A DNA stretch of 64,000 nt from Natranaerofaba carboxydovora (GTDB taxonomy: Bacteria; Bacillota; Natranaerobiia; Natranaerobiales; Natranaerofabaceae). Location of the stretch: contig NZ_CP054394.1 of NCBI RefSeq assembly GCF_022539405.1, forward strand, positions 1,490,501 to 1,554,500, given 5' to 3'. Made by a program: the position numbers and the translations under genes. Position 1 is the first letter of the stretch. Each line of letters opens with the position of its first letter. Under the pieces are notes generated by a model that saw only the letters and a list, made by a program, of their open reading frames with translations, ran no database searches and was not told the origin of the DNA. Below are positions 17,108 to 26,112 of this stretch, piece after piece.

Positions 17108-19450
17108 TTATTCTATAGTAATAATGTTGGCATTAGCATCATAATCCGCAATAACACCAGCTAATTTTTCAAAATCACTGGCACTAATCATCGGGCGTCC
17201 GTTATACATTTCAAATTTATTTGACAGATTTGTTTCTTTATCATTGTTCCAGACAAGTTCATCTGTTTCCATCGATAATTTTAATTCTAAATCTCCTATT
17301 CTTAACCTATAAGTTAGCTCTTCTACATCAAAGAAAAATTGGTCAACATCTAGAACCTTGTTTAACAATGCTATATCTACGTATATTTGATCATCTTCTG
17401 TAATTTCAAATCTAGCCCTATTTATTTCCTCTCCTTTTACTACAAGCTGTTCCAAATAGTCATCTTTAATATTATTATCTTCCAGGTAGTTTACAAATTC
17501 TTCAATTAATGCATAGATTTCATCTCTTTTTAGCGCTTCATCTTCACGGAGCTTATCTGCAGTATCTTCGCTTATTATACCGACAGAAATAGCTTCTTTA
17601 AAAGCTTCACTGTCATCGAAGTCTTCACTGCCAAATTCTTCAATATATTCTAAGAACACTTTTGAAATATCGTTCGCTTTAATATAATCTTCTCCATTAT
17701 CCACAGAAAAATCTCTTACATGACTAAATGTTCTTCTTAGGGCATTGTTAAGCATATTTTCTAACTGGTCTCCTTTCACATTTTCATCAAATCCAAAATT
17801 ATTGTCATAGCCCCCATATACAAGGCCTAAAGAGTTCATAAACCTTATCCCATCTAAAGTCCACCGATCTTCCCCTACAAAAGAGTAGTCAAAATCAGTC
17901 AAATAAGCTCCCTGTTGTCTTAACGTATCTTGAATCTGCTCGATTGAATCTTCATTTTGTGAAATATCTCTAAAACCTTTTTCATTATTTATCGAGTGAG
18001 CCGCTGCCACTCCGGCAGCTTCACCAGTAGCCATACCAATAGGGATTACCCTTGCAGACCCATGTGAGAGTGAGTCAAAACCTGCCGCCTTACCCACTAC
18101 CAACAGGTCATCGACTTCTAAAGGAACTAAAGATCTAAATGGAATAGAGTACTTATCGGGTGCGTCTAGTACAAAACCTGTATTATGTCTGCCTGTGGGT
18201 TGTAAGTCAACTGGATACGAACCAAAGGCTATTTTATCCCAAAAGTCCCTGTGCTCTCTTACATCATTAATAGTCAAATTATATTCTGCCTGAATATGAC
18301 GTCCCTCTCTTAGGTAAAACTCATCGGCCGCACCAACAAGTTCTACATCCTCAAACCCAACCAAATTCTCTCTCATATGCTCAACTATTCTGGGTAGTTC
18401 TTCTTCAATCTGTTCTCTTCCGTCTTCTATGGAGCTTTTATCAAGAGGATTTACATTAAAAATGTGTAACGCATTAACATAAGCACTATCTTCTCCTTGC
18501 CTACCCAAGTTCAGACCTCTCATTCGTATATCTTCATCTTTGCTTTCATATTCTTGCATTTCTCGTAAGAATCCCCATGCTGATACATCCGTAGCACCGG
18601 ACTGATAACTAGCTTCCTCGCTTCTATTTAAGTGTCTTGACATAGTATTCCAATCTATGTTTTCAACTTTAAAGACAAGGGTAGAGACCTGATACTCCCC
18701 TATCACTCCTGCATCTTCTAGGCCCACTGTATATGGTACCCCAGAAAGAAAAGCCATATCACCATTTTGGGTTGCATCGATAACTCTTTTAGCACCATAA
18801 TTAATTAATTTATCATCTTGTAATGTTTTTATCCCATTAACACTTCCATTTTCCACAATAGGCCCTAGAACATTTTTTTCTTTTTTCCAGGTCAAATTTT
18901 CTTCTCCAAACACCATATCTTCAAATACTTCTTCTGCCGTATTAGTATTAAATGAGTCCCCTTCTATCTGCTCAAAAAACTCCATAAATATACCACGAGT
19001 TATAATTTCACCGTCAGGGTTGTAGTTCATATCAATAGTATTTAAAGCACCTTTTGTCATTAATCCACCTAACCTACTTCTATCGTCAATCAAAAGGGTT
19101 TTATTTCCGTTTCTAGCACTTGAAACTGCTGCTGAGATCCCCTCAGGGTCTGTACCTACAACAATAACGTCATACTCAAGACTGTAATTGTAATCTATTT
19201 TGTTATCTCTTCTGTTTTCAATTAATTCATGATATTTCTCTTGTTCAATTAATTCTAGCGACTTTTCATCCAGACTTTCAAATCTTTCTTTTTCTTTTGA
19301 ACCATCATGTTTGTATTCTTCTTCTTTTTGTTCTCTTTGTTCATTACTTGATTCATCGCTTGTACAACCGCCTAAACTAGCTCCCACAGCCAAAAACACA
19401 GTCATTACTAAAAGTGTGTAAAAAGTTAATTTCTTTTTTTTCATAACCAA
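17108..19450 (-). CDS. Exported FAD-dependent oxidoreductase lipoprotein
   Basis: A 780-residue protein. The N-terminus has a KKKK stretch, a hydrophobic signal and the lipobox LGGC (Cys29), so it should be lipid-anchored outside the membrane. Then comes the FAD fold YDVIVVGTDPEGISAAVSSA with the LGGLMTKGALN and ATGEAAGVAAA segments of the FAD_oxidored (PF12831) family. Around residues 530-560 a stretch, GLVYGGYDNNFGFDEN, resembles one S-layer homology repeat. The last 35 residues (NGRPMISASDFEKLAGV) resemble the copper-amine-oxidase-N-type stalk domain found on Firmicute surface proteins. Start TTG or the ATG two codons later; AAAGGAG is seven bases before the TTG. Substrate unknown. Confidence 0.8.
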   Translation of the reverse strand: MVMKKKKLTFYTLLVMTVFLAVGASLGGCTSDESSNEQREQKEEEYKHDGSKEKERFESLDEKSLELIEQEKYHELIENRRDNKIDYNYSLEYDVIVVGTDPEGISAAVSSARNGNKTLLIDDRSRLGGLMTKGALNTIDMNYNPDGEIITRGIFMEFFEQIEGDSFNTNTAEEVFEDMVFGEENLTWKKEKNVLGPIVENGSVNGIKTLQDDKLINYGAKRVIDATQNGDMAFLSGVPYTVGLEDAGVIGEYQVSTLVFKVENIDWNTMSRHLNRSEEASYQSGATDVSAWGFLREMQEYESKDEDIRMRGLNLGRQGEDSAYVNALHIFNVNPLDKSSIEDGREQIEEELPRIVEHMRENLVGFEDVELVGAADEFYLREGRHIQAEYNLTINDVREHRDFWDKIAFGSYPVDLQPTGRHNTGFVLDAPDKYSIPFRSLVPLEVDDLLVVGKAAGFDSLSHGSARVIPIGMATGEAAGVAAAHSINNEKGFRDISQNEDSIEQIQDTLRQQGAYLTDFDYSFVGEDRWTLDGIRFMNSLGLVYGGYDNNFGFDENVKGDQLENMLNNALRRTFSHVRDFSVDNGEDYIKANDISKVFLEYIEEFGSEDFDDSEAFKEAISVGIISEDTADKLREDEALKRDEIYALIEEFVNYLEDNNIKDDYLEQLVVKGEEINRARFEITEDDQIYVDIALLNKVLDVDQFFFDVEELTYRLRIGDLELKLSMETDELVWNNDKETNLSNKFEMYNGRPMISASDFEKLAGVIADYDANANIITIE

Positions 19451-19480
19451 TAATTATCTCCTTTCGATTCAATAGTAACA

Positions 19481-19909
19481 TTACAGTTCACTTACTAGTA
19501 TTTTGGAAAGAATTCTAAAAAGGTCTTTGGTAGTAACTTCATAACAAACTTTATTACAATCTGTAACAATATTAACTATATCATAACTCAATATATTTTT
19601 GTCGTAAATCGTATTTATTTTTTTATTTGTCAAACTAATCGGTGATAGAAATTCAATATTAACTTTAGTTAAAAAATTTTCATCTAGCTTTACTTTTATT
19701 TCATCCATGTTTAGGGTCTTTTGTCCAGATAAAACCACACCAAAAAACTTATCTTTATTATTTTTTAAAAGATAAGTTTTTAATATCTGAGCTTTATCCA
19801 CGCTCATTGCCTTTGATATACTTTCAGTTGATATCATTTGTTTACAAAATATATATTTTTTGTAATTTATATTTTCTTTTTCAAAAAAAACTTCAACTTC
19901 ATCAACCAT
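19481..19909 (-). CDS. YbaK-like (aminoacyl-tRNA deacylase) domain protein, diverged
   Basis: The 142-residue product resembles the YbaK/ProX editing domain: the segment VDKAQILKTYLLK is placed like the conserved VPAEQIVKTLLLK of the family, and FFGVVLSGQKTLNMDEIKVKL follows. Family members hydrolyse mischarged aminoacyl-tRNA. The C-terminal GSG/proline features are weak here, so activity is uncertain. The ATG is eight bases after the stop of the membrane acyltransferase-like gene and has AGGTGATA, indicating cotranscription. Confidence 0.55.
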   Translation of the reverse strand: MVDEVEVFFEKENINYKKYIFCKQMISTESISKAMSVDKAQILKTYLLKNNKDKFFGVVLSGQKTLNMDEIKVKLDENFLTKVNIEFLSPISLTNKKINTIYDKNILSYDIVNIVTDCNKVCYEVTTKDLFRILSKILVSEL

Positions 19910-19917
19910 ATTATCAC

Positions 19918-20904
19918 CTAGGCTTTTAGCTTAATCCCTAGCTTTATTAAATATTTGTCAATTATAACCAAAGTAACAACACCAAACAAAGCTATAACTC
20001 CCCCAACAGGCCAATCAAAGTATGCTCCTCCTATTGTTAAATATACAGGTACATAAAAGAGGCTTTGCAAAATCCACGCCTGTAAGGGATACATTCCCAC
20101 TTCACGAAAAACTTTTCCATAGTTATCTAAAAAAAGATGGAACAGTAAAAACACAAAAATAGAAATACCTGCTGAAAAGAACATATAAGATGCGCTTACA
20201 TCTAACCGAGTCATTGGAGTAATCTGTCCAAAGTGTAAAGCCAAGCCTACAATACTATTGAGCAAACTAATTAGAACAGACTTTTTTATTAAATTTAACT
20301 TATTAGTATTGACAATAAGCTCACCAATAACAGTTCCATTAATAATTACGAATAACCAGGATAAAACAGATACAACTCCACCTTCAGCCTGACTGTATAC
20401 ATAAGAATATATTCCAGGTATTTCTAACAATACGAATTGGTAAATAAAAAGAATTGCTACAGACACAAAAATCCTTTTAGTTAAATTTAATTTAACTAAA
20501 AGAATTATAAGGCAAAGCCCTAAAGCCCATGTTTCAAGGATGCTCCAGCTATTAAGATATGCATTAGCTACACTTTCTTCAAAAATCATAAGCCGGTATA
20601 AAAAATTAGGCGAAGCTCCTACAATGTATAAAATAATCACGCGGAAAAAAAATCTTTTTGCTGGCTGAGTAGCTTCTAGCATTTTAGTTTTATATATAAA
20701 ATAAGGAAAAGAAAGACCTATTGCAAAACCAAAAAAGGGAGCCACAAAATCTAATGGTAAAATCATCCCTGGCTCCGCATGTCTTATAATATCTGGCGGA
20801 TTCTTAACAAAAAGTACAATAAAATTAGCTATAAACATTAAAATTATTGCAAATCCTCTAAAATTATCAATACTTTCAACCCGGTTTTTGGCATTACTAC
20901 TCAT
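19918..20904 (-). CDS. Multi-pass membrane protein, HGSNAT/acyltransferase-like
   Basis: The 328-residue protein has about nine to ten hydrophobic helices. The N-terminal VESIDNFRGFAIILMFIANF matches the RxxxLDxxRGxxxxxM opening of the DUF1624/DUF5009 and acyltransferase-3-related families, whose members acylate sugars or cell-wall polymers using a cytoplasmic acyl donor. The middle has TWALGLCLIILL and the end MYPLQAWILQSLFY, similar to these families. It overlaps the preceding coiled-coil gene by one base (TAATG). The role is probably envelope modification, inferred from family only. Confidence 0.65.
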   Translation of the reverse strand: MSSNAKNRVESIDNFRGFAIILMFIANFIVLFVKNPPDIIRHAEPGMILPLDFVAPFFGFAIGLSFPYFIYKTKMLEATQPAKRFFFRVIILYIVGASPNFLYRLMIFEESVANAYLNSWSILETWALGLCLIILLVKLNLTKRIFVSVAILFIYQFVLLEIPGIYSYVYSQAEGGVVSVLSWLFVIINGTVIGELIVNTNKLNLIKKSVLISLLNSIVGLALHFGQITPMTRLDVSASYMFFSAGISIFVFLLFHLFLDNYGKVFREVGMYPLQAWILQSLFYVPVYLTIGGAYFDWPVGGVIALFGVVTLVIIDKYLIKLGIKLKA

Positions 20905-23003
20905 TAAAATAAAGTTAGTTCTCCTTCCTCTGAACCTTCGTCTATATCGTTGTATTGTTCAGAATCATCTTCCACATCACTATCTTCACTATCGTCTACA
21001 CTTTCGTTTTTAGACAAAAACTGTTTAGCTTTAGCTCTTTCTAAATAAGTAGTAAACTGATCGAAGAAACTCACTAACTCATTATCACTTTCTTCCCACT
21101 CAGTAATATTATAATAATCCATTATTCTCTTCTTTTCAGCTTTAACCTTATTTGAAACTTCTTTAGAATAGTCAGTCAACATTTTTGTAAATCTAAATAT
21201 ATCATCAGCCGATTTTAACTCTTCATTTATTACTTGGGTTTTATTATATAGATTTTCTACTTCCTGACTTAAAGTTATAACAGCACTTGATATTGCATCT
21301 TTTGCAGTTTTTACTTTTTTGGCTGAATTTTCCACATCCTCAAGTGAATTGTTGATAGTATTTTGATTTTCTATGACCAACTCATCAAATTTATCTAAAT
21401 CATTATTTAGATCAGCTTTTAACTTCTCAAAAGCATTTTTATTATCATTTACTTTTGTTTGTATCAATTCTACAATTGTATTTATCCTATCTCCAACTAA
21501 CTTACCCTGATTATCAAGCCTGCTAACTTCAATGTTTGAAAGCAGTTTGACCTTCTTTAAAAAGTTAACCTGTTTATAAACTCTCTCTAAACCTTCACTC
21601 AGATTGTCTATATTTACATCAAAAGAATTTTTTTGGTCAATCAAATCATTTACATCGCCCTTAACTTCTTTAAGGAGATGGATGAAATCATCCATGGATT
21701 CAGTTAATTCCTTAAATGTATGTCCGACCGCTGAACTTGCTTCCCTTTCTTTATTTTCAACATCTTCATTAGCTTGAGAAGAAGGTTCTGATGCCAAAAA
21801 TTCAGATAATTGATTTGAATCATTCTTCACCTCATATAGATTCTCTACCAAATTTTCAGAAGTGTTAATAATATCGTTTAAAGAATTTTCAAGTTGTGTT
21901 TTGACATTTTCTCCAAGTTGAGATAATAAGTCTATGCCTCGATCTAGGAAAGTTATTAAATCTAGTATCCTATCTTCTTTTTTTTGTTTATCTTCTTGAT
22001 GGCCATCCTGTTTTTCTTTATTATATTCATCATCATCATCTTCTCCATAATCATGATCTTGATTTTCGATCTCATTATAATTTTCAGCATCATACAACTC
22101 GTTGTTAGTTTTATGATGTTCATCGTCTGTATCTTCTGTAATTAAATACTGTAGCTCATCAAATTTTCTCTCTAAAACATGAAGGCACTTTATTAAATTC
22201 TCTAAGTTTTGTCTTATAATATCCTGGCGCTGTATAAATGTCATTAACTCCTGAAATGGTTCTGTCGCATTCTTGACATTTTGAATCAAATCTTTCAATA
22301 ATTCACTAATAGATTTCATTGATTTTAATATTATTATTAAGTTTTCATCTAAATCTTCACTATGTTCTTCAACTGCTCTTTCTCTTTTTTTAGTTATATC
22401 ATTGATTTTCTCCTTAAAATCTCCGTGCCACTTTATAAGCTCATCGGTAGAACTATTAATGTTATTAATATTTTTTTCTAAAGTGCTTGAAGTTTCCCTA
22501 AGATTATCAGATATAACATTAAATCCTTTACCCTCAGTACCTAACCTTGCAGAAAAAATTATAGAATTATAAGATATCTCTTTCACTTTTAAGAGTATAT
22601 TTTCCATCTCTTTTAATAGTTCTAAAAAATTATCAAAAGATGTTTTTTCTCCATCTTTGATAGCTGAAAAATTTGAAAGTATTTCGTCGATCTCTGATTT
22701 ATTAATTAATAAATCACTTACTTTTTCAAATTCTTCTTTTATCTCCTTTAATACTCTAGAAACAAAAAACGAATCTAAGGAAGCATCTTTTAAGTCATCA
22801 ACATCTTGAGAGTCAACAAAATAATCAATTAAAATTTCCGTTTCTTGATTGGTCAAGTCAATATTTTTTTCAATTTCTGGAAGCGTCTCATGCACTATAG
22901 AATAATAATTATCTGTTTTACTAATAAGATTTTCAGATATTTCTACTAAATATCCTAAATTTGTCTTTATTTCTTTTTCAAGTGCTTCAGGTTTATCGGG
23001 CAT
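20904..23003 (-). CDS. Cytosolic coiled-coil protein with two chemoreceptor-like tips
   Basis: A 699-residue, strongly acidic, almost wholly helical protein with no signal peptide or membrane helix. Two segments resemble the hairpin tip of chemoreceptor signalling domains: VKEISYNSIIFSARLGTEGKGF followed by NVISDNLRETSS (about 172-206), and LLSNIEVSRLDNQGK followed by LVGDRINTIVELI in the second half. The first tip is about one heptad shorter than in chemoreceptors. A charged D/E/H/K-rich linker lies between the halves and an acidic tail (DDSEDSDVEDDSEQ) ends the protein. It follows the STAS gene by 32 bases. Real gene with high confidence; a signalling scaffold is inferred. Confidence 0.6.
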   Translation of the reverse strand: MPDKPEALEKEIKTNLGYLVEISENLISKTDNYYSIVHETLPEIEKNIDLTNQETEILIDYFVDSQDVDDLKDASLDSFFVSRVLKEIKEEFEKVSDLLINKSEIDEILSNFSAIKDGEKTSFDNFLELLKEMENILLKVKEISYNSIIFSARLGTEGKGFNVISDNLRETSSTLEKNINNINSSTDELIKWHGDFKEKINDITKKRERAVEEHSEDLDENLIIILKSMKSISELLKDLIQNVKNATEPFQELMTFIQRQDIIRQNLENLIKCLHVLERKFDELQYLITEDTDDEHHKTNNELYDAENYNEIENQDHDYGEDDDDEYNKEKQDGHQEDKQKKEDRILDLITFLDRGIDLLSQLGENVKTQLENSLNDIINTSENLVENLYEVKNDSNQLSEFLASEPSSQANEDVENKEREASSAVGHTFKELTESMDDFIHLLKEVKGDVNDLIDQKNSFDVNIDNLSEGLERVYKQVNFLKKVKLLSNIEVSRLDNQGKLVGDRINTIVELIQTKVNDNKNAFEKLKADLNNDLDKFDELVIENQNTINNSLEDVENSAKKVKTAKDAISSAVITLSQEVENLYNKTQVINEELKSADDIFRFTKMLTDYSKEVSNKVKAEKKRIMDYYNITEWEESDNELVSFFDQFTTYLERAKAKQFLSKNESVDDSEDSDVEDDSEQYNDIDEGSEEGELTLF

Positions 23004-23035
23004 ACTAATCCCCCTAGTGTAACCTTTTTAATTAA

Positions 23036-23338
23036 TTATTCTTCCATATCTATAACTTTGTCCAAATGAATTAATGTAAACATACTTTTAACATTTTCGT
23101 TTTTCACATTAGTCACCTTAAGTCTTCCTCCTCTTTCCTTTAACTTCTTTTGAAAAAGCAGTATCTTACCCAGTCCAGAGCTATCTATACCGTCAACATT
23201 TTCGAAGTTTACATCTATATTGCTGTATCCTTCATTATAAAGTTCCAGAAGCTTATCCTTTAGTTCTCCTGAATTTGTTATATCTATTCTCTTTCCCGGA
23301 TAAATAACAGCAAGGTCGTTCCCCTTATTCACTTCCAT
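23036..23338 (-). CDS. STAS-domain protein (anti-sigma-factor antagonist type)
   Basis: The ATG at 23338 lies eight bases after GGAGG; an earlier in-frame start would overlap that site. The 100-residue protein is a single STAS domain: an N-terminal beta strand pair (DLAVIYPGKRIDITNSGELKD), then VNFENVDGIDSSGLGKILLF with the Ser that SpoIIAB-type kinases phosphorylate in SpoIIAA-like proteins (DSSGL, about residues 55-59). No anti-sigma factor or phosphatase is adjacent. It heads the operon with the chemoreceptor-like coiled-coil protein, suggesting that the two act together. Confidence 0.85.
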   Translation of the reverse strand: MEVNKGNDLAVIYPGKRIDITNSGELKDKLLELYNEGYSNIDVNFENVDGIDSSGLGKILLFQKKLKERGGRLKVTNVKNENVKSMFTLIHLDKVIDMEE

Positions 23339-23424
23339 CCTGAATTCCTCCATTTCGCACTATTTATTTATCATTTTAATATTTCTATAATTTAACTCAA
23401 ATTCCTTTATTATTTTAAATTAAG

Positions 23425-23826
23425 TTAAGGAAACTTTGCTTTAGCTACAGTTTTTATTCCTCCTCTAGGATAAAAATCTCCTGTAACTTCCATTGACAAA
23501 GGTTCAATTAAATCAACAAGGTGATTCAAAATTTCATTAACTACGTGCTCCTGAAGAATACCAACATCTCTATAGGAGTGAAGGTAATATTTCAAGGATT
23601 TTAATTCAACAAGTTTTTCTTTAGGAACAAACTTAATTGTCAGCGTACCAAAGTCCGGCAGTCCGGTCCAAGGACATACAGATGTAAACTCCGGGTATAC
23701 AAATTCCACTTCTGTCTTTTTCCCTGGATAATCATAATCAATAGCTTCTAATATTTCTACATCAACGTCCTCTTTTGTGGCTGTATCAAACCTTCTGTCT
23801 TCATATTTTTTCTCGTTGTCATTCAC
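23425..23826 (-). CDS. queF: NADPH-dependent 7-cyano-7-deazaguanine reductase QueF
   Basis: The 133-residue, single-domain (unimodular) QueF reduces preQ0 to preQ1 in queuosine biosynthesis. C51 in [13 protein letters not shown] is the nucleophile that forms the thioimide and D58 is the proton donor. The QueF signature for NADPH binding, [17 protein letters not shown] (about 76-92), is intact. The GTG start overlaps the end of the transporter gene by eight bases and has AAGGAGG, so the two are translated from the same preQ1-controlled mRNA. QueC, QueD and QueE are not in the window. Confidence 0.95.
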   Translation of the reverse strand: MNDNEKKYEDRRFDTATKEDVDVEILEAIDYDYPGKKTEVEFVYPEFTSVCPWTGLPDFGTLTIKFVPKEKLVELKSLKYYLHSYRDVGILQEHVVNEILNHLVDLIEPLSMEVTGDFYPRGGIKTVAKAKFP

Positions 23827-24460
23827 TGGTCCTTACCTCCTTACTTAATTCTCTTTTTGCCCAATTGACAGTTAAATAACAAAATGGTGTATCTAATACT
23901 GCAAAAAATAACTTAATAACATACTGGCTGATTATCATGGTAATCAATACCGGCATTGGAACCGTCCCCAAAAAACCTACACCTATAAATATTACACTAT
24001 CAAATAACTGACTTAATATAGTTGAAAAATTATTTCTTTGCCATAGATGTTCTCCTTTGGTTATATTCCTCCAAAAATTAAAAAACCATACATCAAACAT
24101 TTGTGATCCAAGATAAGCCATTAAGCTAGCTGCTACCATTCGAGGCACTGTACCAAACACAGCTTCAAAAGCAGCTTGATATCCCCATCCTTCAGCTGGT
24201 GGCAACCACAAAGCAATTTGAAATAAAAGTAACATTAAAATGTTCATAAAAAACCCCAGCCATACAACTTGTTTAGCAGTATTCTTTCCCCATACTTCAT
24301 TAATCGTATCTGTAATTAAAAAAGTTATTGGAAAGACAATAACAGCGGCGGGAACAGTAAAATTCCATATTTCCACCAATTTGCCAGCTATTATATTAGA
24401 AACAAGCAAAGAAGTAATAAATAAACTAGATAAAAGAAAAAGCTTTTTGTTTTTATTCAA
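23819..24460 (-). CDS. yhhQ: Queuosine-precursor transporter YhhQ/QPTR
   Basis: The 213-residue protein has about six membrane helices and matches the DUF165/ECF-like QPTR family, which imports preQ0/preQ1. Typical segments are [17 protein letters not shown] (about 41-57), [13 protein letters not shown] (about 115-127), [16 protein letters not shown] (about 151-166) and a C-terminal [15 protein letters not shown]. The start is TTG 24460, with the AGGGGG ribosome site inside the preQ1 riboswitch eight bases upstream. Together with QueF it forms a salvage/biosynthesis pair, which is consistent with preQ1 repression of both. Confidence 0.92.
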   Translation of the reverse strand: MNKNKKLFLLSSLFITSLLVSNIIAGKLVEIWNFTVPAAVIVFPITFLITDTINEVWGKNTAKQVVWLGFFMNILMLLLFQIALWLPPAEGWGYQAAFEAVFGTVPRMVAASLMAYLGSQMFDVWFFNFWRNITKGEHLWQRNNFSTILSQLFDSVIFIGVGFLGTVPMPVLITMIISQYVIKLFFAVLDTPFCYLTVNWAKRELSKEVRTSE

Positions 24461-24468
24461 TTATTATA

Positions 24469-24507
24469 CCCCCTGTTTTTTTTATAGCAGGGTTGCCGCG
24501 ACCTGCT
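24469..24507 (-). ncRNA. PreQ1-I riboswitch (translational type)
   Basis: On the minus strand AGCAGG and CCTGCT form P1 around the loop TCGCGGCAAC. The A-rich tail ATAAAAAAAACAGG follows and ends in the ribosome site AGGGGG. The layout is that of the Thermoanaerobacter tengcongensis aptamer (stem, GGTCGC-GCAACCC loop, AACAAAACAAGG tail), where preQ1 binding forms a pseudoknot that hides the ribosome site. The distance to the TTG start of the transporter is eight bases. The aptamer lies in the 70-base gap after the aminotransferase gene. Confidence 0.9.
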
Positions 24508-24530
24508 AAAATTTAATTATCTTTTTTCAT

Positions 24531-25391
24531 TTATCTTTTTGTATTTTTTTCTATATATTCATCTAATTTTTCTTGCAGCATAAAAGTTATTTCATATTTT
24601 GATACTTCGAAACTCATCATATCTATTTGATTTATTGGCATAACTCTACAACTAGTACTAGATAAAAAAACTTCATCACAGTTTAATAATTCTTCTTTAG
24701 TTAAAAAGACCTCCTCATAAGGTATCCCAACTTCTCTTGCTAGCATTAAAACAGTTTTACGCGTAACTCCAGGTAGTACCCTCTTTCCTTCCGGGGCAGT
24801 ATATAAGACACCGTCTTTTATGCCAAAAATACTGGTGCTAGTTCCTTCAGTAACTCCAGCTGTTTCATGGACTTGGATAGCTTCAAATGCGCCCTCCTGT
24901 TTAGCCTTTTCTTTGTAGATACAATTTGGAATAAGGTTTATAGTTTTTATATAACATCTATCCCAGCGTTCATCTGGCACCAAAATTGTCTTAACGCCTT
25001 TTGTTCTTCTTCTTTCTTCTTCCTCAGGTTCAACATAAGTTGGAATAATATAAGCAAATATAGTAGGGTTTGCGTTCTTAGGAAAATCATGCTGCCTGGG
25101 AGCAATTCCTCTAGTAACTTGGAAATATATTAATCCTTCGTTTATCTCTGATTTGTTCATAAGTTCCTCGGAGAGTTCTTTTAACTCATCATAACCTGGA
25201 TAATTTTCTAACATAAGTCCCTTAGCACTATCAAAATATCTGTCTAAGTGCTCATCAAATTGATAAATCCCACCATTTTTTATATATATAACTTCGTAGA
25301 CGCCATCTCCAAATAAAAATCCTCTATCAAAAGTAGAGACTTTGGCATCTTCTAAGTTATAATATTCTCCATTAATATATGCTATAGACAT
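24531..25391 (-). CDS. dat: D-amino acid aminotransferase-like protein
   Basis: The ATG at 25391 has AAAGGAG 12 bases upstream; a TTG four codons earlier has no spacing. The 286-residue fold-type IV aminotransferase shows FDRGFLFGDGVYEVI (about residues 20-34), the RGIAPRQHDFP loop typical of D-amino-acid transaminases, the PLP lysine in CYIKTINLIPN (about 144-154) and EGTSTSIFGIKDG. It would interconvert D-alanine and D-glutamate, feeding cell-wall synthesis; branched-chain specificity is less likely because of the RxH motif. The gene is followed by the preQ1 riboswitch. Confidence 0.87.
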   Translation of the reverse strand: MSIAYINGEYYNLEDAKVSTFDRGFLFGDGVYEVIYIKNGGIYQFDEHLDRYFDSAKGLMLENYPGYDELKELSEELMNKSEINEGLIYFQVTRGIAPRQHDFPKNANPTIFAYIIPTYVEPEEEERRRTKGVKTILVPDERWDRCYIKTINLIPNCIYKEKAKQEGAFEAIQVHETAGVTEGTSTSIFGIKDGVLYTAPEGKRVLPGVTRKTVLMLAREVGIPYEEVFLTKEELLNCDEVFLSSTSCRVMPINQIDMMSFEVSKYEITFMLQEKLDEYIEKNTKR

Positions 25392-25483
25392 ATTATGGAA
25401 CAACTCCTTTCAATGAATACAGATAAATAGTATTATACTAATTTATATTTATATATCATTATTTACTTATCTATTGTTCATTT

Positions 25484-25897
25484 TTATTGTTCATCAAGTA
25501 GATCCTCATAGTCGCAAGTAAATTCAACTAGTTGGAAATTTATAAAAATTGGTGCCTCAAATCTCAACGCCAACGCTATTGCATCACTAGGACGAGAATC
25601 TATTTTATGTGTAACACCTCCACTTTGAAGATAAATTTCAGCATAAAATATATCTTCTCTGACATCTGTGATAACTATTTTTTCTATATATCCTTCTAGA
25701 GTTTCGCATAAAGTTTTAGTTAAATCATAAGTCATAGGACGTGGAGGTTCATAGTCCTTCAGTATTGATATAATTCCCTGAGCTTCAAAAGGACCAACTA
25801 CTATAGGTAGAACTTTAGTTTCTTCCATATCAGAAAGCAAAACCGCATATCCATCACCCTCATTGGTAGTACCTATTCCTTTTACTTTAACCTCCAA
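25484..25897 (-). CDS. Bifunctional nuclease-family protein (DUF151)
   Basis: The 137-residue protein matches the BFN/DUF151 fold: VLPIVVGPFEAQGI (about 30-43), then the signature SRPSDAIALALRFEAPIF (about 101-118), ending in an acidic tail. Plant BFN members have DNase and RNase activity, but bacterial functions are not established. The ATG has GAGGAGG nine bases upstream. The intergenic region to the plus-strand flavoprotein holds divergent promoters. Confidence 0.88.
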   Translation of the reverse strand: MEVKVKGIGTTNEGDGYAVLLSDMEETKVLPIVVGPFEAQGIISILKDYEPPRPMTYDLTKTLCETLEGYIEKIVITDVREDIFYAEIYLQSGGVTHKIDSRPSDAIALALRFEAPIFINFQLVEFTCDYEDLLDEQ

Positions 25898-26006
25898 AAC
25901 ATTTACCTCCTCATAAGTAAAAATATTTATCTACACAATGTTCTTTAAGCGGTAATCAAAATCCTTCATATATAATTAGAAAAGGGGGTTAAGCAAATAG
26001 TATTAA

Positions 26007-26035
26007 TTTACAGAATTTTTTTCTCGTGTTATAGT
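26007..26035 (+). promoter_or_regulatory. Sigma-A promoter of first flavin reductase gene
   Basis: TTTACA (26007-26012) and TATAGT (26030-26035) are separated by 17 bases, leaving about 70 bases of leader before the gene at 26113. Confidence 0.55.
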
Positions 26036-26049
26036 ATTTTATGAGATTG

Positions 26050-26076
26050 GAGTTGATTTATCAACTCTTATTTTTA
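26050..26076 (+). promoter_or_regulatory. Terminator-like hairpin in the leader
   Basis: GAGTTGAT and ATCAACTC make an 8-base perfect stem with a two-base loop, followed by TTATTTTT. It lies between the promoter and the ribosome site of the first flavin reductase gene, where it could cause premature termination. A second A/T-only inverted repeat follows it. Confidence 0.4.
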
Positions 26077-26112
26077 AATTAAAAATAAATTATCTCTTGG
26101 GAGGAATATAAA

